64,000 nt of DNA. It comes from Leptospira kobayashii (GTDB lineage Bacteria; Spirochaetota; Leptospiria; Leptospirales; Leptospiraceae). Made by a program: the position numbers and the translations under genes. The notes under the pieces were generated by a model. The model did no database searches and was not told the DNA's origin. It saw only the letters and a list, made by a program, of their open reading frames with translations. The stretch is taken from positions 2,942,001-3,006,000 of the forward strand of contig NZ_AP025028.1 in assembly GCF_003114835.2 (NCBI RefSeq), given 5' to 3'. Positions 63,301 to 64,000 of the stretch are shown piece after piece; the stretch's first letter is position 1; every line of letters starts with the position of its first letter.

Positions 63301-64000
63301 TATTTCGAGCCTGAGTTCAATTCCTCCCAAAGATTGGATTCCAGTTCTTCACTTGCTTTTTGATTTTCCGCCATAATCCTTTCGGCAGCACCTTGCATGT
63401 ATTTAAACAAAGCACTGTTAGCCGCAAGATTAAAAGAATTATTCGTTTCTTTAAGAAGATCGTTTAAAAGTTTTATATCATCTGCGTTTGTAAGCACCCG
63501 ATCCATATTTTGAATCAAATCGTTCAATTCATCTTTAGTATCCGCCAAATCGCTTTCCGATTGAGCAATCGCTTTGTCTATGGCATTTTTATTGAGTGCT
63601 TCCGGTGTGCCTTCGGAAAGAAAAGAGATCATCTCCTGCAAACCATCCAATAGATCACCTGTAACATTTGCTCGGGCCAACTCCTCGGAACGAGTCAATA
63701 GTTGATCCACTTTAGATTTTGATTCTTCGCCTCGCAAAGACAACAACCGGGCCTCTTCCAACATGGATTGTATCTTTTGGTATTGTTCCCCAAGTTCGGA
63801 AATACCCAATAGATCGTTGTTTTGTTTTTTCAATGCGGCATTCAACTGTTCCGTATTGGTTAAGTTTGTTTGAAGCAGGCTTTCTTTATATTTTATATAA
63901 GACGACTTGGAAAAACTCAATTGATCCAGATCCAATTGTCCTTGCGCGGTTTCCGCATAACTTGCGTATTCTTTGTTTAAATATTCGGTGGCTTCCGTTT
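60342..64000 (-). CDS. Giant glycine-rich protein (TIGR04388-like), N-terminus beyond window edge
   Basis: The frame is open from the stop at 60342 to the right edge and continues beyond, so the start lies outside; the 1219 visible residues are the C-terminal part. They include a coiled-coil (about 63.65-63.85 kb), a small hydrophobic Ala/Gly-rich segment (about 61.8-61.9 kb), and from about 61.25 to 61.75 kb a long Gly/Ser/Asn-rich stretch of short repeats (such as GIGIGGTVSYSQSEGFGGS). After a charged linker, the last 130 residues are hydrophilic and encoded by DNA with lower G+C (20 of 60 in lines 60361 and 60481), unlike upstream (27 of 60 at 61621). The resemblance to TIGR04388 is from memory. 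Confidence 0.82.
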   Translation of the reverse strand, partial: TEATEYLNKEYASYAETAQGQLDLDQLSFSKSSYIKYKESLLQTNLTNTEQLNAALKKQNNDLLGISELGEQYQKIQSMLEEARLLSLRGEESKSKVDQLLTRSEELARANVTGDLLDGLQEMISFLSEGTPEALNKNAIDKAIAQSESDLADTKDELNDLIQNMDRVLTNADDIKLLNDLLKETNNSFNLAANSALFKYMQGAAERIMAENQKASEELESNLWEELNSGSKYKYLRDAGYTFRKGSNGLIIAQVRIYDGEARLEGDARRYSSYIATKKDYLSFSVQTKFDPPSLKVFQVDPEKVQFSTELVNAFLNASEETEEAYADARTKFGDKTEEIQANYNNQEETWDYYYGIFLQQRNYLADDGGAALKELAAKQIARQTNSTLAEVLASQAMAPQILPGTGGTIAQQNTDVADNSGNELNKIEESLVASYYNMVSNAKKGYETSEAKFQFVDKGDGYYRARKTIERTALAPTPVGPIPVQVAVGEIKVDIKKDFAFSELGFSFNQSRSGWNNIYSILNEIYDKYNEVTKDAIKYDQPEISPWVDVALGMIGGTGSMSQRFTASSQSYFRGQVNQILANDPNVKALAQQTGVPVGILTQLGNQRIDKATESYAQSLFAEGIEKATGIKGAAAALNKWQGDKDANDAMKKSGSYNIGMALGGIVSLTPLGMLYKQDEIARETYRNRDTVDAIVAAGAVIAAPFTAGASLVAYAGYKAVEGAFDGGVVGALTGLANVGNAFLYATTWGAVSYDVSYSYADGFEGSVGVGYKIAPGIGIGGTVSYSQSEGFGGSIGLQTGNANLSANLAISYTQAGGTSFSAGLGIGTGGSQGKPNGSLNIGGSYSAQNGWGASIGYSANNNVVLPGAGLELNRSEYGGWGASLTTDDYMSEGRDPATGSMVGRFQGVSGALNWNQHTGFSVSMNADGTNLLNYDLTTGILSANSNYIADHSMNVGLREGVEETPEQRADREAENRRAQSQAHQGADVIAGAGYGIGREGDGEERIKIKTKPEGRNVDKKQTQDVENEIKKQVSQTDSESEKRAGLIYGIGTSITESLDYYIDLGNHYNSYSGNEAEHLSTYAEKYSEERRSQSSNPNSFAEGYEAGKKVGFWGGLALSLGKSLVTKTTSVITNMASKGDDIAKDVVKQGSPLQEWQKYKTKEINRKLANGEIDKKAADNLQKEVNREFHERTTAQGGNYSDKVFEYKIRQKNLGK

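Overview
The window looks like a chromosomal segment of a Leptospira-type spirochaete, probably a saprophytic species; this is inference from gene content, not a database match. Supporting signs are LpxK and a Wzm/Wzt polysaccharide exporter (an LPS-bearing outer membrane), many predicted lipoproteins and outer-membrane proteins, a large chemotaxis and two-component locus, frequent TTG/GTG starts, moderate-to-low G+C, and a very large glycine-rich protein at the right edge that resembles the Leptospira-restricted large-protein family I know as TIGR04388. I see no rRNA, tRNA, CRISPR array or intact insertion sequence.

Layout. 1-6 kb: a VOC protein cut by the window edge, purT, a carotenoid-desaturase-like oxidoreductase with a DUF3556 membrane protein, DUF3052 and SRPBCC proteins. 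6-9 kb: pirin, then the two halves of MnmC as separate overlapping genes. 9-15 kb: hisE-lpxK, a thioredoxin-TPR protein, UDP-glucose dehydrogenase, wzm/wzt and a 70-residue orphan. 15-28 kb: envelope and housekeeping genes (outer-membrane proteins, lipoproteins, HEAT-repeat protein, response regulator, glycogen phosphorylase, DUF192, enoyl-CoA hydratase, SpoIIE-type phosphatase, zinc-protease-like lipoprotein).

28.1-37.3 kb is one co-directional signalling operon: MCP, CheW, CheA, CheB, a hybrid kinase with a Glu-substituted receiver, CheY, and a large membrane PAS kinase. CheR is absent. 37.3-41.6 kb is a tightly coupled reverse-strand group HtrA-aminotransferase-MurI-PurM, divergent from an aminopeptidase-like gene by 3 bases.

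42.7-56.2 kb is a reverse-strand envelope cluster: a sigma-factor-like protein, a STAS protein, an AsmA/YdbH-like protein, a YdbL-like (DUF1318) lipoprotein, a 2656-residue lipoprotein (beta-propeller, TPR, degenerate CHAT-like region) and a DUF2071 protein. 56.3-59.5 kb holds an NhaC antiporter, an NRAMP-related transporter lacking the usual metal motif, and a DUF1761 protein.

59.5-64 kb is the accessory end: a G+C-rich hairpin block with an 11-G run, a low-G+C small gene, and the C-terminal 1219 residues of the giant glycine-rich protein. The arrangement (large protein, low-G+C C-terminal tail, small low-G+C gene directly downstream, repeat block) is what polymorphic toxin-immunity loci look like, and is the best candidate here for an undescribed system.
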